From contig JAGBBE010000104.1 of NCBI GenBank assembly GCA_017938645.1, positions 1-63,929 of the forward strand: DNA of 63,929 nucleotides, written 5' to 3'. Shown here in pieces: positions 62,453 through 63,929 of the stretch. The stretch's first letter is position 1, and each line of letters begins with the position of its first letter. The notes beneath the pieces are model-generated. The model was not told where the DNA came from and searched no databases. It saw nothing but the letters and a program-made list of their open reading frames with translations. The stretch is from Clostridia bacterium. Lineage in GTDB: Bacteria > Bacillota_A > Clostridia > Christensenellales > Aristaeellaceae. A program made the position numbers and the translations under genes.

Positions 62453-63907
62453 TTGAATAAGGACATTATCATCATTGGCGGCGGCGTCGTCGGCTGCGCA
62501 GTGGCGAGACAGCTGTCCCGCTATGAGGCGAGCATTGCTGTGCTTGAAGGCGGCAGCGACGTGGCTGAGGGCGCCAGCAAGGCCAACAGCGGCATCGTGC
62601 ACGCTGGCTTCGACGCGAAACCCGGTTCTCTCAAGGCAAAGCTGAACGTAGAAGGCGCAAACATGTACAAGGCTCTTTGCACTGAGGTCAACGCTCCCTA
62701 TGCCCAGCCCGGCGCAATGGTGCTGGCTTTCAGCGAGGACGAGCGCCCCACCATCGAAAAGCTCTATGAACAGGGCCTCCAGAACGGCGTGCCCCAGCTT
62801 CGCATCATCGAGCGCGAGGAAATCGTGCAGATGGAGCCTGCTGTCAATCCTGACGTCGTGTGCGCTCTGCTGGTTCCCACCAGCGGCCTGACCAGCCCCT
62901 ATGAGCTTACCTGCGCTCTGGCCGATCATGCGGCCGTCAATGGCGTGGAATTTTTGACCGAGACTTATGTTAACGAAATCAAGCCCGTTGAAGGCGGCTA
63001 TGTGCTGGATACCAGCAAGGGCGAAATGACCGCTCGCATTGTCATCAACTGCGCCGGTGTCAACTCCGCCATGCTCCACAACCAGCTCAGCGATAAGAAG
63101 CTCACCATCATCCCCCGCAAGGGCGAGTACTATCTGCTCGACCACACCAAGCCCCTGCAGTTCACCATGACCATGTTCCAGTGCCCCAGCAAGATGGGCA
63201 AGGGCGTGCTCGTCAGCCCCACCTGCCATGGCAACCTGCTGCTTGGTCCTTCCGCCATTGACGTGGAAGACGGAACCGACGTGTCCACCACCGCTGAAGC
63301 GCTGGCCGCCGTTGGCAAGGCTTCCCGCATGACCTGGCCCAAGGAGAATCTGCGCACTGTGATCACCACCTTCGCCGGCATCCGTGCCCACGAAGAAAAC
63401 GGCGACTTCGTCATCGGCGCTGTGGAAGGTCAGAAGGGCGCCTATGAAACCGTCGGCATCGAGAGCCCCGGTCTGTCCGCCGCTCCCGCCATCGCTGAGT
63501 ATCTGGTCGGCATGATTGCCGAAAATGAGGGCCTTGCCAAGAAGGCCGAGTGGAAGCCCGCTCCCAAGCGTGAAAAGCCCTTCTACGCCATGACGCTGGA
63601 AGAGCGCGCCGAGCTGGTGAAGCGCGATCCTTTGAACGGCGCTCTGGTCTGCCGCTGCGAGCAGGTGACCGAGGCCGAAATCCGCGCCGCCATCCGCCGT
63701 CCCGTTGGCGCACGCACCATCGACGCCGTCAAGCGCCGCACCCGCGCCGGCATGGGCCGCTGCCAGGGCGGTTTCTGCAGCCCCCGCGTGCTGGAGATCC
63801 TGGCTGAAGAACTGAACCTCGATCCTACCGAAATTACCAAGTGCGGCGGCAAGAGCAACCTGCTGGTTGGCACCATTGCCGAGGCAGTCGGAAAGGAGAA
63901 TGCCTGA
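62453..63907 (+). CDS. GlpA-like FAD-dependent oxidoreductase with BFD-type iron-sulfur domain
   Basis: A 484-residue protein starting with TTG at 62453, behind GGAGGG. IIIIGGGVVGCAVARQLSRY is the FAD-binding loop, and ANSGIVHAGFDAKPGSLKAK the substrate-domain signature of the glycerol-3-phosphate dehydrogenase/L-2-hydroxyglutarate oxidase group. From about residue 395 a BFD-like [2Fe-2S] domain follows, with CRCEQVTEAEI and CQGGFC (four cysteines). In Clostridia this protein is usually followed by a second FAD protein and a DUF1667 protein, together acting as a three-part dehydrogenase; the next gene starts at 63907. The ATG at 62435 would lie before the binding site. Confidence 0.88.
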   Translation: MNKDIIIIGGGVVGCAVARQLSRYEASIAVLEGGSDVAEGASKANSGIVHAGFDAKPGSLKAKLNVEGANMYKALCTEVNAPYAQPGAMVLAFSEDERPTIEKLYEQGLQNGVPQLRIIEREEIVQMEPAVNPDVVCALLVPTSGLTSPYELTCALADHAAVNGVEFLTETYVNEIKPVEGGYVLDTSKGEMTARIVINCAGVNSAMLHNQLSDKKLTIIPRKGEYYLLDHTKPLQFTMTMFQCPSKMGKGVLVSPTCHGNLLLGPSAIDVEDGTDVSTTAEALAAVGKASRMTWPKENLRTVITTFAGIRAHEENGDFVIGAVEGQKGAYETVGIESPGLSAAPAIAEYLVGMIAENEGLAKKAEWKPAPKREKPFYAMTLEERAELVKRDPLNGALVCRCEQVTEAEIRAAIRRPVGARTIDAVKRRTRAGMGRCQGGFCSPRVLEILAEELNLDPTEITKCGGKSNLLVGTIAEAVGKENA

Positions 63908-63929
63908 TGCTGAGCCCTGAACTTCGCAG
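63907..63929 (+). CDS. Start of the next gene, cut off by window edge
   Basis: TGATG joins the stop of the oxidoreductase to an ATG at 63907 that opens MLSPELR. GGAAAGGAG lies about 11 nt before it. By gene order this should be the second FAD/NAD-binding subunit, but only seven codons are visible. Confidence 0.5.

Overview
The window reads as a stretch of chromosome from an anaerobic, Gram-positive (monoderm) member of the Bacillota, most likely class Clostridia. The reasons are the strong AGGAGG-type ribosome binding sites on almost every gene, the TTG and GTG starts, Firmicutes gene orders (ireB-ruvX-DUF1292; yggS-sepF-yggT-ylmH-divIVA; rpmH-rnpA-yidD-yidC-jag; priA-def-fmt-rsmB-rlmN-prpC-pknB-rsgA-rpe), PASTA-kinase signalling and long-form HPF. 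Base composition is moderately GC-rich and even throughout. I saw no rRNA, tRNA, CRISPR array, transposase or prophage genes. The pectin- and arabinan-degrading genes fit a gut or plant-fibre habitat. The species cannot be named from the sequence alone.

Layout. 1-2434 (minus): cut-off GH51 arabinofuranosidase, PHP phosphatase, ribosome hibernation factor. 2616-6857 (plus): a four-gene operon with the WbpA-B-D-E order, which should convert UDP-GlcNAc to UDP-2,3-diacetamido-2,3-dideoxyglucuronic acid. 6877-13657: an acetyltransferase, a secreted CAP-domain protein, an orphan solute-binding protein, galactokinase, phosphopentomutase and purine nucleoside phosphorylase. 13679-15925: an AraC regulator divergent from a GH28 polygalacturonase. 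16001-18118: a D,D-carboxypeptidase convergent with an SH3-repeat protein. 18415-21828: PRC-barrel protein, small protein, AI-2E-type permease, then ireB-ruvX-DUF1292-GNAT. 21928-25626: aspartate kinase, a large membrane protein and a TauE-type permease.

25666-31641 holds a degenerate anti-sigma-like protein and a SigB/SigF-type sigma factor, followed by a Gln-rich membrane adaptor and the division genes yggS, sepF, yggT, ylmH and divIVA. 31646-36909: rlmA, a MATE pump and rpmH-rnpA-yidD-yidC-jag, with neither dnaA upstream nor mnmE downstream. 37047-42924: rex, a VanW-domain protein, an ECF sigma factor with its probable membrane anti-sigma factor, and an M28-like aminopeptidase. 42944-60561 (minus): two DUF3048 proteins with a palindromic REP-like element between them, a MATE pump, a DEAD helicase, and a long housekeeping operon from a D,D-carboxypeptidase and priA through def, fmt, rsmB, rlmN, prpC, pknB and rsgA to rpe. 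60692-63929 (plus): small 2TM protein, acetyltransferase, tcdA, a GlpA-like FAD oxidoreductase and the first codons of the next gene.

How the genes fit together. Envelope functions dominate: two D,D-carboxypeptidases, SepF/DivIVA, the PASTA kinase/phosphatase pair with its likely target IreB, SH3 and VanW proteins, YidC/YidD and a sugar-nucleotide operon for a surface glycan. There are two sigma/anti-sigma modules of different type, each with a plausible own promoter. No complete, clearly undescribed system is evident. The most worthwhile leads are the sigma module with a palindromic operator and a degenerate kinase beside the division genes, the ECF module with an unrecognised anti-sigma sensor domain, the terminator that doubles as a Shine-Dalgarno sequestering hairpin before the first carboxypeptidase, and the REP-like double hairpin.
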